Assembly: GCA_014654455.1 (NCBI GenBank)
Contig: JACWCY010000002.1
Coordinates: 62,001 to 126,000 of the forward strand
DNA length: 64,000 bases
Origin: Pelagibacterales bacterium SAG-MED01
GTDB taxonomy: Bacteria; Pseudomonadota; Alphaproteobacteria; Pelagibacterales; Pelagibacteraceae
Reading direction: 5' to 3'
Shown one piece after another: positions 35,681 to 44,831 of the stretch. The number at the start of each line of letters is the position of its first letter. Within the stretch, counting starts at the first letter, position 1. Both the position numbers and the translations under genes were made by a program. The notes under the pieces were generated by a model. The model saw nothing but the letters and a program-made list of their open reading frames with translations. It did no database searches and had not been told where the DNA came from.

Positions 35681-38455
35681 TTAATGAAGTGTGCCCCAGT
35701 TATCTCCACTATTTAGATCTACAGTTAAAGGTATAGAAAAAGAATGTTGATCACTATTGGCTACACTTGTCATTTCTTCAATTATCATTTTACTGACTCT
35801 TTTTGCCTCTTCTTTTGGGGTTTCAAAAATTAACTCATCATGAATTTGGAGTAACATCTTCGTGCTTTCATTTTTTTTCCCATTTAACTTTTTATCCAAT
35901 CTAATCATTGCCAATCTCATAATCTCTGATGCTGATCCTTGGATTGGTGCATTGATTGCTGCACGTTCTTGAAAATTTCTCACATTATAATTTTTGTCAT
36001 TAATGCTCATAAAATGTGATCTTCTGCCGAAAATATTATTAACAAATCCACTTTTTCTACAAAACTTAATGGTTTGATCCATATAAATCTTAATTTCTGG
36101 AAATTTAGCAAAATATGAATTTAAAAATTCTTCAGCTTCATAATTAGATACATTTATTTGTTTAGCTAACCCATATTGAGAAATACCATAAATAATTCCA
36201 AAATTTATTGCTTTTGCTTTTCTTCTTTGATCTTGATTTACTTTTTTAATATCAATATTAAATATTTGGCTTGCTGTAAGAGAGTGAATGTCTTCATTAT
36301 TTTGAAAAGCCTTTTTTAATCCTTTAACATCAGCGAGGTCTGCTAGAATTCTCATTTCAATCTGATTATAGTCTGCGGAAATTAAAACATGATCTTTTTT
36401 TGCTATAAAGGCTTTTCTAATATCCTTTCCATCCTCAGATTTAATTGGAATATTTTGTAAATTAGGATCACTAGAAGCTAATCTTCCAGTGGTAGTGGCA
36501 GCTAGTAAAAACGATGTATGAACTCTTTTTGTTTGTTGATTAATGTGTTCTGGTAAAGAGTCAGAGTAAGTATTTTTTAATTTAGAAACTTGCCTCCAGT
36601 CTAAAACAAGCTGTGGAAATTTGTGTCCTTTAAAAGCAAGATCTTCTAAAACTGATGCACTTGTAGCAAAGCTTCCTTTTTTAGTCTTTTTAAGATCTGC
36701 TATTTTAAGATCATTATATAAAATTTCTCCCAATTGCTTTGGAGAAGCAATATTAAATTCCTTTTTGGAAATTTTAAAAACTTCTTTTTGAATTTTTTCT
36801 ATTTTTTTTTCAAATTTTGATGACAAGGTCTCTAGAAATTTATTATCAATTTTAATACCTTCAATTTCCATAAAAGCTAAAATTTTTATCATTGGCTTTT
36901 CAAAAACTTCATAAATATTAACCATCTTTTCATCTTTCAAGTTTTTATTGAACTTTTTATATAATCTAAAAGTTATGTCTGCATCCTCAGCGGCATAATC
37001 TTTTGCTTTTTCAATATCAACTTCGCTAAAATTTATTTCTTTTTTTCCTGATCCTACAATGTCTTTAAAAGTGATAGTTTTATGATTTAAGTGAATTTCA
37101 GATAATACATCCATATTATGTCTATTCTTTCCAGCATCTAATACATATGACATCAGCATCGTATCTTCCATCGAAGAAATATTAATGCCATGTTTATACA
37201 GCACGATAAAATCAAATTTAATATTTTGTCCTATTTTTTTAATACTTGGATCTTCTAACAACGGTTTTAATTTTTTTAAGACTATATCTTTTTTAATACA
37301 TTTTTTTGATTTATGACCGATGGGAATATAGCAAGCTTTACCAATTTTAGAACTCAAAGAAACACCAATCAGATCAGCTTGGTGGGGATCTAAGGAACTA
37401 GTTTCTGTATCTACTGCTACCTCTCCTACTTCTTCAGCTTCTTTTATCCAATTATCAATTTCTTTGGGTTCTGTAATTAAATGATATTCTTTTTTACCAA
37501 TAGACTTTTGATTTTCTTTAGGTTTGAAATTAATTGTGTTTGCATCTAAGCTTGGCTCACCATAGGTCGATATTGCTGAGCTTAATAGTCTGTTAAACTC
37601 CATTTCTCTCAAAAATTTATAAAGTTTGTCTTTATCAATTTCTTTTAATTTAAATTCAGTTAAATCTCTATCTACCGGAGCATCATCTTTTAAAGTGACT
37701 AACTTCTTGCTAATTAACGCTTTATCTTTATTTTCAATAAGTGTTTCTCTTCTTTTATTCTGTTTAATTTCTTGTGCAGACTTTAATAACGACTCTAAAT
37801 TTCCATATTTATTAATTAATTCTGCTGCTGTTTTTACCCCTATTCCTGGTACACCAGGAACATTATCACTACTATCGCCTGCTAAAGCTTGCACATCAAT
37901 TACCTTTTTTGGATCAACTCCAAATTTATTATAAACATCTTCTTCAGAAATAAATTTATTTTTCATTGGATCAAATATTCGAACATCTTTCTTAAATAAT
38001 TGCATTAAATCTTTGTCTGAAGATACAATTGTAACTTTTGCACCTTTTTTTAAAATTTGATTTACATAAGTTGCAATCAAATCATCAGCTTCATAATTAA
38101 CAAGATCAACTGAGGGTAAATTAAATGCTAAAACAGACTTTCTTATATATTCAAATTGTGGTGCTAAATCATCTGGAGCTTCGGAACGGTTAGCTTTATA
38201 ATCACTATAAATTTCATTTCTAAAAGTTTTTCTAGCTGAGTCAAAAATGACTGCAAAATGAGAGGGCTTTTGTTTATTTTCATTAGATTTAGAATCCTCA
38301 AGCAGTTTAAACAACATGCTGCAAAATCCACTAACAGCACCGGTTGGAAGTCCATCACTTTTTCGAGTTAAAGGTGGTAAAGCATAATAAGCCCTAAAGA
38401 TATATCCGGATCCATCGATTAGATAAAAATGATCTGTTTTTTGAATTTTACTCAT
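35681..38455 (-). CDS. polA: DNA polymerase I
   Basis: This 924-residue protein has all three Pol I parts: the 5' nuclease (residues ~1-300, with YLIDGSGYIFRAYYALP), the 3'-5' exonuclease (about 325-510; VAVDTETSSLDP keeps the metal-binding Asp/Glu), and the polymerase (about 530-924; SADYNQIEMRILA, DQRRKAKAINFGIIYG, QIHDELIFE). It removes RNA primers and fills gaps. Length is standard, and no domain is lost. Confidence 0.98.
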   Translation of the reverse strand: MSKIQKTDHFYLIDGSGYIFRAYYALPPLTRKSDGLPTGAVSGFCSMLFKLLEDSKSNENKQKPSHFAVIFDSARKTFRNEIYSDYKANRSEAPDDLAPQFEYIRKSVLAFNLPSVDLVNYEADDLIATYVNQILKKGAKVTIVSSDKDLMQLFKKDVRIFDPMKNKFISEEDVYNKFGVDPKKVIDVQALAGDSSDNVPGVPGIGVKTAAELINKYGNLESLLKSAQEIKQNKRRETLIENKDKALISKKLVTLKDDAPVDRDLTEFKLKEIDKDKLYKFLREMEFNRLLSSAISTYGEPSLDANTINFKPKENQKSIGKKEYHLITEPKEIDNWIKEAEEVGEVAVDTETSSLDPHQADLIGVSLSSKIGKACYIPIGHKSKKCIKKDIVLKKLKPLLEDPSIKKIGQNIKFDFIVLYKHGINISSMEDTMLMSYVLDAGKNRHNMDVLSEIHLNHKTITFKDIVGSGKKEINFSEVDIEKAKDYAAEDADITFRLYKKFNKNLKDEKMVNIYEVFEKPMIKILAFMEIEGIKIDNKFLETLSSKFEKKIEKIQKEVFKISKKEFNIASPKQLGEILYNDLKIADLKKTKKGSFATSASVLEDLAFKGHKFPQLVLDWRQVSKLKNTYSDSLPEHINQQTKRVHTSFLLAATTTGRLASSDPNLQNIPIKSEDGKDIRKAFIAKKDHVLISADYNQIEMRILADLADVKGLKKAFQNNEDIHSLTASQIFNIDIKKVNQDQRRKAKAINFGIIYGISQYGLAKQINVSNYEAEEFLNSYFAKFPEIKIYMDQTIKFCRKSGFVNNIFGRRSHFMSINDKNYNVRNFQERAAINAPIQGSASEIMRLAMIRLDKKLNGKKNESTKMLLQIHDELIFETPKEEAKRVSKMIIEEMTSVANSDQHSFSIPLTVDLNSGDNWGTLH

Positions 38456-38500
38456 TTAAATAAATATAGATTATCAATTAAAATAAGAGTATTATTTTTT

Positions 38501-39052
38501 ATGGAACTTATAAAGCAAAATACTCAATCACAAATAATAAAATCTTTACTTATTATCTTTTTTGGTTCATTAGCTTTAGCTGTTTCTGCAAAAATTAAAA
38601 TCCCCTTTTATCCAATACCAATGACAATGCAAACATTTGTAGTATTGTTTATTGGAATTAGCATGGGATATAAAATTGCTCTTACAACAATTGGTTTATA
38701 TTTGTTAGAAGGAATCATAGGGTTACCTGTTTTCTCCAATTCTCCAGAACGAGGTGTCGGATTAGTTTATTTTACTGGCCCAACTATGGGTTATCTTATC
38801 GGTTTTTTATCAGCATGTTTTTTAGCTTCTTTTGTTAAATTAGATGATAATTATTTTATAATTTTTTCAAAATTGGCATTGTCAGTTTCTACTATTTATA
38901 TTCTAGGTGTTTTATGGTTAGGAACTCTAATAGGCTGGGATAAGCCAATTTTTGAATTAGGTGTTATGCCTTTTTTATTAGCTGAAATTTTTAAAATAAT
39001 TTTACTAACAATATTAACCAAGAAAATTTTAAAATTTAGAAAATTTATTTAG
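38501..39052 (+). CDS. bioY: BioY biotin transporter
   Basis: This 183-residue protein has six helices, with the BioY signature IPFYPIPMTMQTFVVLFIG and LYLLEGIIGLPVFSN, then GPTMGYLIGF. It binds and imports biotin, alone or with ECF energising subunits, none of which are nearby. ATG 38501 (MELIKQNT) starts at the conserved region; an upstream frame from 38429 overlapping polA is disregarded. It converges with regA, overlapping by eight bases. Confidence 0.94.
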   Translation: MELIKQNTQSQIIKSLLIIFFGSLALAVSAKIKIPFYPIPMTMQTFVVLFIGISMGYKIALTTIGLYLLEGIIGLPVFSNSPERGVGLVYFTGPTMGYLIGFLSACFLASFVKLDDNYFIIFSKLALSVSTIYILGVLWLGTLIGWDKPIFELGVMPFLLAEIFKIILLTILTKKILKFRKFI

Positions 39053-39608
39053 GTGATCTTTTAGAAAGAATTCTTTGTAGAGTTCTTCTGTGCATCTTTA
39101 GTCTTCTTGCAGTTTCTGAAACGTTTCTATTGCATAATTCGAATACTCTATGAATATGTTCCCATTTGACTCTATCTGCAGACATGGGATTTTCTGGAGG
39201 TGCTGCTTTTTTTAAGGGATCAGCTAAAAGAGCTTTTTCAACATCGTCAGCATCTGCTGGTTTAGCAAGGTAGTCTATTGCACCTTCTTTAATAGCTGCA
39301 ACTGTAGTCGGAATATTTCCATACCCAGTAAGCATTATTATTCTACTTTCTGAATTAGACGATTGTATTTGTTTAACAACCTCTAAACCATTTCCATCAG
39401 TTAATCTTAAATCAACAACGGCAAATCCAGGTTTTTTTGCCTTAACTGAATCTATGCCTTTTTGTACACCTTCAGCTTGAAAAACCTCGAATCCTTTCTT
39501 TTCCATGGCTCTTGCCAATCTTTCTCTAAAAGGGTTGTCATCATCGACTATCAACAAGGATTTGTTCTCAAAATCACTTATATTTTGTAATGTTGGCTCA
39601 TTTTTCAT
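39045..39608 (-). CDS. regA: Response regulator RegA/ActR/PrrA-like with Fis-type HTH
   Basis: This 187-residue protein has a receiver with phospho-Asp in FAVVDLRLTDGNGLEV, then a Fis-like helix-turn-helix ending RVFELCNRNVSETARRLKMHRRTLQRILSKRSPK, the RegA/ActR signature. RegA proteins control redox-dependent operons with the RegB kinase, which is not in the window. ATG 39608 (MKNEPTLQN) is preferred; a GTG 27 bases upstream (39635) is possible. Confidence 0.92.
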   Translation of the reverse strand: MKNEPTLQNISDFENKSLLIVDDDNPFRERLARAMEKKGFEVFQAEGVQKGIDSVKAKKPGFAVVDLRLTDGNGLEVVKQIQSSNSESRIIMLTGYGNIPTTVAAIKEGAIDYLAKPADADDVEKALLADPLKKAAPPENPMSADRVKWEHIHRVFELCNRNVSETARRLKMHRRTLQRILSKRSPK

Positions 39609-39755
39609 TATTTTAATATGGTTATTTTTTTCCACAATTCAATACATTATTATTTACTTTACATTGAATAACTATTGAATTAATTGCTCCATTATCTAAA
39701 GTTTTTTTAATTAAAAAGACTTTTTTTTGTTAAATTTTTTTAGGGGGCATTTTAA

Positions 39756-40940
39756 ATGCAAAAATTTAAGTCAGTTGAAGAATTGGTAAATCAACTGAGA
39801 CCAGATAGACCAGTTTATTGTATCAGAAAGAACTCAATTCTTTCTGCATCGAAGTTATTTCAAAAAAAATTCCCAGGTAAAATTCTATTTGCAGTCAAAA
39901 CAAATCCACATCCAGAAGTTATTAAAACTTTAATAAAAAGTGGAATTGATCAGTTTGATGTTGCATCTATTGAAGAAATTAAAGCTGTAAGAAAATTTAG
40001 TCAGACGGCCAAATGTTCCTTCATGCACACCGTAAAAAGTCGAGAAAGTATCAGTGAAGCTTATTTTAAATATGGAATTAAAACATTTGCACTAGACACA
40101 AAAGATGAGTTAATTAAAATTATTGAAAGCACAAGTAATGCTAAAGACCTTGAATTATTTGTAAGAGTATCTGTATCAAATGAACACGCGGAAATTGATT
40201 TGTCAAAAAAATTTGGTGCTTTAAATTCTGAGGCTGCAGGACTTTTAAGATTAGCTAAACAACATTCAAATAAAATTGGTTTAAGTTTTCATGTAGGATC
40301 TCAATGTATGCACCCAATTTCATATGCCAAAGGAATTACTGAAATAGGAAACATAATTAAAAAAACAAAAATTATTCCAAATTATATTAATGTTGGTGGT
40401 GGATTTCCAACTATATATCCTGATCTAATTCCACAATCCTTAGATAATTATTTTAATGAAATCAAAAAAAGTTTAGAAAATTTAAAGATTAGTAATTTAC
40501 CTGAGATTATTTGTGAACCTGGACGAGCTCTAGTAGCTGAGAGTGGCTCAACAATTGTAAGGGTTAATTTAAGAAAAAAACAAAAACTTTACATTAATGA
40601 TGGTACCTATGGGACACTTTTTGACGCTGGTACCCCAAATATAGTTTTTCCATCAAAAATGATTAAAGATAGCTCTAATAAGATTATTTCTAAGAAGTTA
40701 ACTGCTTTTGATTTTTATGGTCCAACTTGTGATAGTATGGATTATATGAAAGGCCCTTTTCTTCTTCCAAATAATATTAAAGAAAATGATTATATTGAAC
40801 TTGGTCAATTAGGGTCTTATGGCTTAACATTTAGAACTCAATTCAATGGTTTTTATTCAGATGAAATTTATGAAGTTGAAGATGGCCCAATAATAAGTCT
40901 TTACAGCAAAGATGCTAATAAAGCTACTTTGGTGGCTTAA
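39756..40940 (+). CDS. Ornithine/lysine decarboxylase (alanine-racemase-fold, PLP)
   Basis: This 394-residue protein has the PLP-binding Lys in FAVKTNPHPEVI (about residue 49), GGGFPTIYPD, EPGRALVAESG, and the catalytic Cys in FYGPTCDSMDYM of group IV decarboxylases. It makes putrescine and/or cadaverine. A strong AGGGGG lies before the start. The next gene begins at its last base, and the ureohydrolase follows, forming a polyamine cluster. Ornithine versus lysine preference is not clear from motifs alone. Confidence 0.9.
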   Translation: MQKFKSVEELVNQLRPDRPVYCIRKNSILSASKLFQKKFPGKILFAVKTNPHPEVIKTLIKSGIDQFDVASIEEIKAVRKFSQTAKCSFMHTVKSRESISEAYFKYGIKTFALDTKDELIKIIESTSNAKDLELFVRVSVSNEHAEIDLSKKFGALNSEAAGLLRLAKQHSNKIGLSFHVGSQCMHPISYAKGITEIGNIIKKTKIIPNYINVGGGFPTIYPDLIPQSLDNYFNEIKKSLENLKISNLPEIICEPGRALVAESGSTIVRVNLRKKQKLYINDGTYGTLFDAGTPNIVFPSKMIKDSSNKIISKKLTAFDFYGPTCDSMDYMKGPFLLPNNIKENDYIELGQLGSYGLTFRTQFNGFYSDEIYEVEDGPIISLYSKDANKATLVA

Positions 40941-41983
40941 TGTCAAAAAATAAAAATTTAGGTCATAATAGTAAAAAAGATTTTTTAAAAAAACCTGTTG
41001 AGCACATTGACATTACTTCAATTGACTCGAGAAAAATCATTTCATCAATGGAAAAGATGTCTTTTGTTTCAAGAGAAACTGCCAATGCAGCAAATATTTA
41101 TAATCAGATGTTAAAAGATAAAGAATGTACAATTTTTTTAACTTTAGCTGGATCTACATCTGCAGCTGGCTGTATGAATATTTATAAAGATCTTGTAAAA
41201 TATAATATGGTAGATGCAATTGTTGCTACTGGTGCATCGATCATAGACATGGATTTTTTTGAAGCTTTAGGCTTTAAGCATTATCAAGGATCACAATTTC
41301 AAGATGATACTGAATTAAGAAAAAATTATATAGATAGAATTTATGATACTTATATTGATGAAGATGAATTGCAGGTTTGTGACAAAAAAATTTGTGAAAT
41401 AGCTGATAGTTTGGAGCCAAGAAGCTATACTTCTAGAGAATTTATTCATGAAATGGGAAAATATTTAAAAAAAAATTCTGTAAAAAAAGACTCATTAATT
41501 GAAACTGCATATGACAATAATGTTCCAATATTTTGTCCTGCATTTACAGACTCAAGTGCTGGTTTTGGATTAGTAATTCATCAAGAAAAAAACCCAAAAA
41601 AACACTTAACCATAGACTCAATTAGAGAATTTAGAGAATTGACTGAAATCAAAATTCAATCCAAGGACTCAGGATTATTTATGGTTGGTGGTGGTGTACC
41701 AAAAAATTTTATACAAGATACAGTAATATGTGCTGAACTTTTAGGTAAAGAGGTAGATATGCATAAATACGCTATACAAATCACAGTAGCAGACTCTAGA
41801 GATGGCGCTTGTAGTAGCTCAACTTTGAAAGAAGCAAGTTCTTGGGGTAAGGTCGATGTTACAAAAGAACAAATGGTATTTGCAGAAGCAACAAGTGTTC
41901 TACCTTTAATTGCGAGTGATGCTTATCATAAAGCTGAATGGAAAAATAGAGATAGAAAAAACTTTTCAAAAATTTTTGGATAA
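40940..41983 (+). CDS. Deoxyhypusine-synthase-family enzyme, probably homospermidine-synthase-like
   Basis: This 347-residue protein matches the DHS fold: FLTLAGSTSAAGCMNIY, DAIVATGASIIDMDFFEA, VPIFCPAFTDSSAGFG, ADSRDGACSSSTLKEASSWGKVD with the catalytic Lys equivalent to human Lys329. eIF5A is absent from bacteria, so the substrate is probably another polyamine; bacterial relatives are reported as homospermidine synthases. Its ATG overlaps the decarboxylase stop and the ureohydrolase starts four bases after its stop. NAD is the expected cofactor. Confidence 0.85.
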   Translation: MSKNKNLGHNSKKDFLKKPVEHIDITSIDSRKIISSMEKMSFVSRETANAANIYNQMLKDKECTIFLTLAGSTSAAGCMNIYKDLVKYNMVDAIVATGASIIDMDFFEALGFKHYQGSQFQDDTELRKNYIDRIYDTYIDEDELQVCDKKICEIADSLEPRSYTSREFIHEMGKYLKKNSVKKDSLIETAYDNNVPIFCPAFTDSSAGFGLVIHQEKNPKKHLTIDSIREFRELTEIKIQSKDSGLFMVGGGVPKNFIQDTVICAELLGKEVDMHKYAIQITVADSRDGACSSSTLKEASSWGKVDVTKEQMVFAEATSVLPLIASDAYHKAEWKNRDRKNFSKIFG

Positions 41984-41987
41984 AAAA

Positions 41988-42869
41988 TTGAAGTATTTGT
42001 CAAATAAAAATGGTTTTTTGGGAATTGATAATAAATTTAATTTTAAAGAAAAAGTTGTAATAGTTCCTTTTGGTTTAGAAAAAACTGTTAGTTATGGTGG
42101 GGGCACTAAATATGGCCCTAAAGAAATAATAAAAGCCTCACATCAAGTTGAATTATACGATGAAGAGCTCAATTGTGAGCCTTATAAAAAAATAGGTATA
42201 AAAACATTAAAACCATTTAAGATAGATAAGAATATAAACAAAGCTCTTAAAAAAATGTCTAAAATTAATAAAGAAATTTTAAATAAAAAACTTTTTCCTA
42301 TGACATTCGGAGGAGAACACTCCATAACACCGGGATGCATTGAGCCTTTTGTAAAAAGACATAAAAATATTTGTCTTCTACATTTTGATGCTCATGCAGA
42401 TTTGAGAGATAGTTATAATGGAGAGAAATTCTCTCATGCTTCAGCTATAAGAAGATGTTTAGACTACAAAAATGTATCAATAATTTCATTTGGAATAAGA
42501 AATATCTCTAAAAATGAAATACCTTTTTTAAAAAAAAATAAATCTAGAATTAATGTTTTTTGGGCAAAAGATAAGGCAAAATGGGACCTACAAAAATTTA
42601 AAAAACTTATAAAAAATAAGACTGTGTACCTTACATTTGATGTTGATGGATTAGACTCAAGTATAATGCCAGCAACAGGAACACCTGAGCCAGGTGGATT
42701 ATTGTGGGATGAAACTTTAAATATCATTAAGATTGCAGCAAAAAATTCCAACATTGTTGGAGCGGATATAAATGAACTTGCTCCAATAAAAGGATTTAAT
42801 TCTTACAATTTTCTAGTTGCAAAATTAGCGTACAAAATTCTATCCTATAAATACTTATATAAAATTTAA
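41988..42869 (+). CDS. speB: Agmatinase-like ureohydrolase (arginase family)
   Basis: This 293-residue protein has the Mn-binding motifs LHFDAHADLRD, GEKFSHASAIRRC and FDVDGLDSSIMPATGTPEPGG. It hydrolyses agmatine (or a relative) to putrescine and urea. No ATG fits: the frame begins at a TTG (41988), four bases after the preceding stop with GGA before it. The upstream frame is open in the neighbour's coding region. Neighbours (decarboxylase, DHS-like) support a polyamine role; guanidinobutyrase or arginase remain possible. Confidence 0.85.
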   Translation: MKYLSNKNGFLGIDNKFNFKEKVVIVPFGLEKTVSYGGGTKYGPKEIIKASHQVELYDEELNCEPYKKIGIKTLKPFKIDKNINKALKKMSKINKEILNKKLFPMTFGGEHSITPGCIEPFVKRHKNICLLHFDAHADLRDSYNGEKFSHASAIRRCLDYKNVSIISFGIRNISKNEIPFLKKNKSRINVFWAKDKAKWDLQKFKKLIKNKTVYLTFDVDGLDSSIMPATGTPEPGGLLWDETLNIIKIAAKNSNIVGADINELAPIKGFNSYNFLVAKLAYKILSYKYLYKI

Positions 42870-43414
42870 ACTGGTTTAAATGTTTTAAGAAGCAGTCTAA
42901 AAGGAATTAACATTATTAGGGCAACTAAAATTTTTACTGATAAATCTCCTAAAGAAAGTGTAATCCAAGGTACTTCTGTTGCATAAAAAGATATTGAAAA
43001 AAATAAAAATGTGTCAACTGTTGAACCAATAATTGAAGAAGCAAGTGGTGCGATAAACCATTTTTTTTTTCTAAGATTATCAAAGATTTGTACATCTAAT
43101 AATTGGGCTACTAAAAATGCAACACCTGAACCAATTGCAATTCTCAAAGATATTAAATCCGCAAAATTTGTTGAAAATAAAAGTGTAAAACTAACCCCTA
43201 TTGCAAAGCCAATATAAACAATTCTTCTTGCAACTACTTTTCCATAAGACCTATTAGCGAGATCAGTAATCAAAAAAGCTATCGGGTAACTAAATGCTCC
43301 ATAAGTTAGTATTTCCTCTAAACCATAGTAGTTAATGGGAAATTGAACTAAATAATTAGAACATAAAACGACAACTCCCATTATGAATGAGAGTAATAAA
43401 AATAATTTATTCAT
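42866..43414 (-). CDS. Queuosine precursor transporter (YhhQ/VUT family)
   Basis: This 182-residue protein has six helices and the VUT/YhhQ pattern (FLITDLANRSYGKVVARRIVYIG, VAFLVAQLLDVQIFDNLR). YhhQ imports 7-cyano-7-deazaguanine or related precursors for tRNA queuosine. No queuosine biosynthesis genes are near, fitting salvage from outside. It shares the TTAA stop with the ureohydrolase gene and abuts the rpmB stop at its own start. Confidence 0.88.
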   Translation of the reverse strand: MNKLFLLLSFIMGVVVLCSNYLVQFPINYYGLEEILTYGAFSYPIAFLITDLANRSYGKVVARRIVYIGFAIGVSFTLLFSTNFADLISLRIAIGSGVAFLVAQLLDVQIFDNLRKKKWFIAPLASSIIGSTVDTFLFFSISFYATEVPWITLSLGDLSVKILVALIMLIPFRLLLKTFKPV

Positions 43415-43728
43415 TAAGCAGTTTTAGATTGAACTGTTTTTTTTTGAAATGGAGATTTTATTAGCAAGCTCTTTTTAAGCTTTTTTAATCTTGGTGATAA
43501 ATTTTTGTTTTTTACGGTCTTTAAAAATTCATCAAAACTACCTTTTTTATCGACTGATCTTACACCTGCATTGCTAACTGTTAACTTTAAACTTCTCTTT
43601 AAAAGTTCGCTTGTAAATTTTACCTTTTTTAAATTAGGTAGAAATCTTCTTTTAGTCTTATTGTTAGCGTGACTAACGTTATGCCCTTTCATGGGATTTT
43701 TTCCAGTAAGTTCACATTTTTTTGACAT
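43414..43728 (-). CDS. rpmB: 50S ribosomal protein L28
   Basis: This 104-residue protein opens [33 protein letters not shown], the L28 pattern, and ends with a basic extension about 25 residues longer than E. coli L28, as common in alphaproteobacteria. It binds 23S rRNA near the E site. Its promoter is excellent (TTGACG-N17-TATATA on the minus strand) and sits so close that the predicted leader is only about five bases. Confidence 0.97.
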   Translation of the reverse strand: MSKKCELTGKNPMKGHNVSHANNKTKRRFLPNLKKVKFTSELLKRSLKLTVSNAGVRSVDKKGSFDEFLKTVKNKNLSPRLKKLKKSLLIKSPFQKKTVQSKTA

Positions 43729-43739
43729 AATATTCCGAC

Positions 43740-43768
43740 TATATAAAGTGAGATTATGATTGCGTCAA
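43740..43768 (-). promoter_or_regulatory. Sigma-70-type promoter of rpmB
   Basis: Read on the minus strand: TTGACG (43768-43763), 17 bases, TATATA (43745-43740). Transcription should start near 43733, about five bases before the ATG at 43728, so the mRNA is nearly leaderless. Confidence 0.72.
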
Positions 43769-43784
43769 GTTTATAAGATTTAAG

Positions 43785-44831
43785 TTAACCTTTTTTTCCT
43801 ATTATTTCAGTGTAATTCTTGACGCCATCTTTTAATAATAATTCTTTAAGCTCTTTTTTAATCATGTTAACTATATTTGGTCCTCTGAAAACCATTCCCG
43901 TATAGAGTTGAACATAATCTGCCCCTGCTAAAAATTTTTCATAGGCACTTTCTCCTGAATCTACTCCACCGACTCCAATTATTTTAATTCTACCATTCAG
44001 ATTCTTATAAAATTTATTAATTAATTTTGTAGATTTTTCCTCAATAGGTTTACCTGACAAACCGCCTTTTTGATGTCTTTGAATATTGCTTAAATTTTCT
44101 CTTGTCGAGTCTGATGTATTTCCTACAATAATTACTTCTATATTATTATCTAAAAGAACTTCACTAATCTTGTTTATTTGTTGATCATTAATATCTGGAG
44201 ATACTTTAACAGCTATTGGAATTTTGGAACTTAGAATTTTTTTTTGTTTATCAATTGACTCTAATAATTCATTTAATTTTGTTTGTTCGTGGAAACTTCT
44301 TAAATCTTCAGTATTTGGAGATGAAATATTTATAGTAATATAATCTGCGACTTGATGAAAAGTTTTCAAGCATTCAACGTAATCATTAAGTCTATTTTTT
44401 GTATCTTTATTTGGTCCTACATTAATTCCTAGTAAGCCTATTTGACTGTTTGATTTAATTCTATCAACAACATTTTTAGCTCCAAGGTTATTGAAACCTA
44501 GTCTGTTTATTAAGGCTTTATCTTCAACCAGTCTAAAAACTCTAGGCTTTGGGTTCCCATATTGTTTTAGAGGTGTAATCGTTCCAACCTCTACAAAACC
44601 AAAACCAAGTTTAAATAATGGATTATATACTTCTGCATTTTTATCAAATCCTGCTGCCATCCCAATTGGATTTTCTAAATTTCTATTAAATAATTTATTT
44701 TTGAATAAAGGATTATTTTTATCTCCATCTAAAATATTTGGTACAAAATTAAATTTTAATGATTTAATCGCTAAATTATGTGCTGTTTCAGGATCAAATT
44801 TGAAAATTAAAGATCTTAAGTTTGAAAACAT
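43785..44831 (-). CDS. pyrD: Dihydroorotate dehydrogenase (quinone), class 2
   Basis: This 348-residue protein has AAGFDKNAEVYNPLFKLGFGFVEVGT, the catalytic Ser in NISSPNTEDLR, AVKVSPDIND, and an N-terminal membrane-associating helix typical of class 2. It oxidises dihydroorotate to orotate and reduces ubiquinone in the membrane. Its ATG is one base inside the lysS stop codon, so the two are co-translated. Confidence 0.96.
   Translation of the reverse strand: MFSNLRSLIFKFDPETAHNLAIKSLKFNFVPNILDGDKNNPLFKNKLFNRNLENPIGMAAGFDKNAEVYNPLFKLGFGFVEVGTITPLKQYGNPKPRVFRLVEDKALINRLGFNNLGAKNVVDRIKSNSQIGLLGINVGPNKDTKNRLNDYVECLKTFHQVADYITINISSPNTEDLRSFHEQTKLNELLESIDKQKKILSSKIPIAVKVSPDINDQQINKISEVLLDNNIEVIIVGNTSDSTRENLSNIQRHQKGGLSGKPIEEKSTKLINKFYKNLNGRIKIIGVGGVDSGESAYEKFLAGADYVQLYTGMVFRGPNIVNMIKKELKELLLKDGVKNYTEIIGKKG

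Noticed and set aside
39636-39755. Promoter between regA and the decarboxylase gene
   Set aside because: Two TTGAAT boxes occur, but no -10 sits at the right spacing, so I did not call one.
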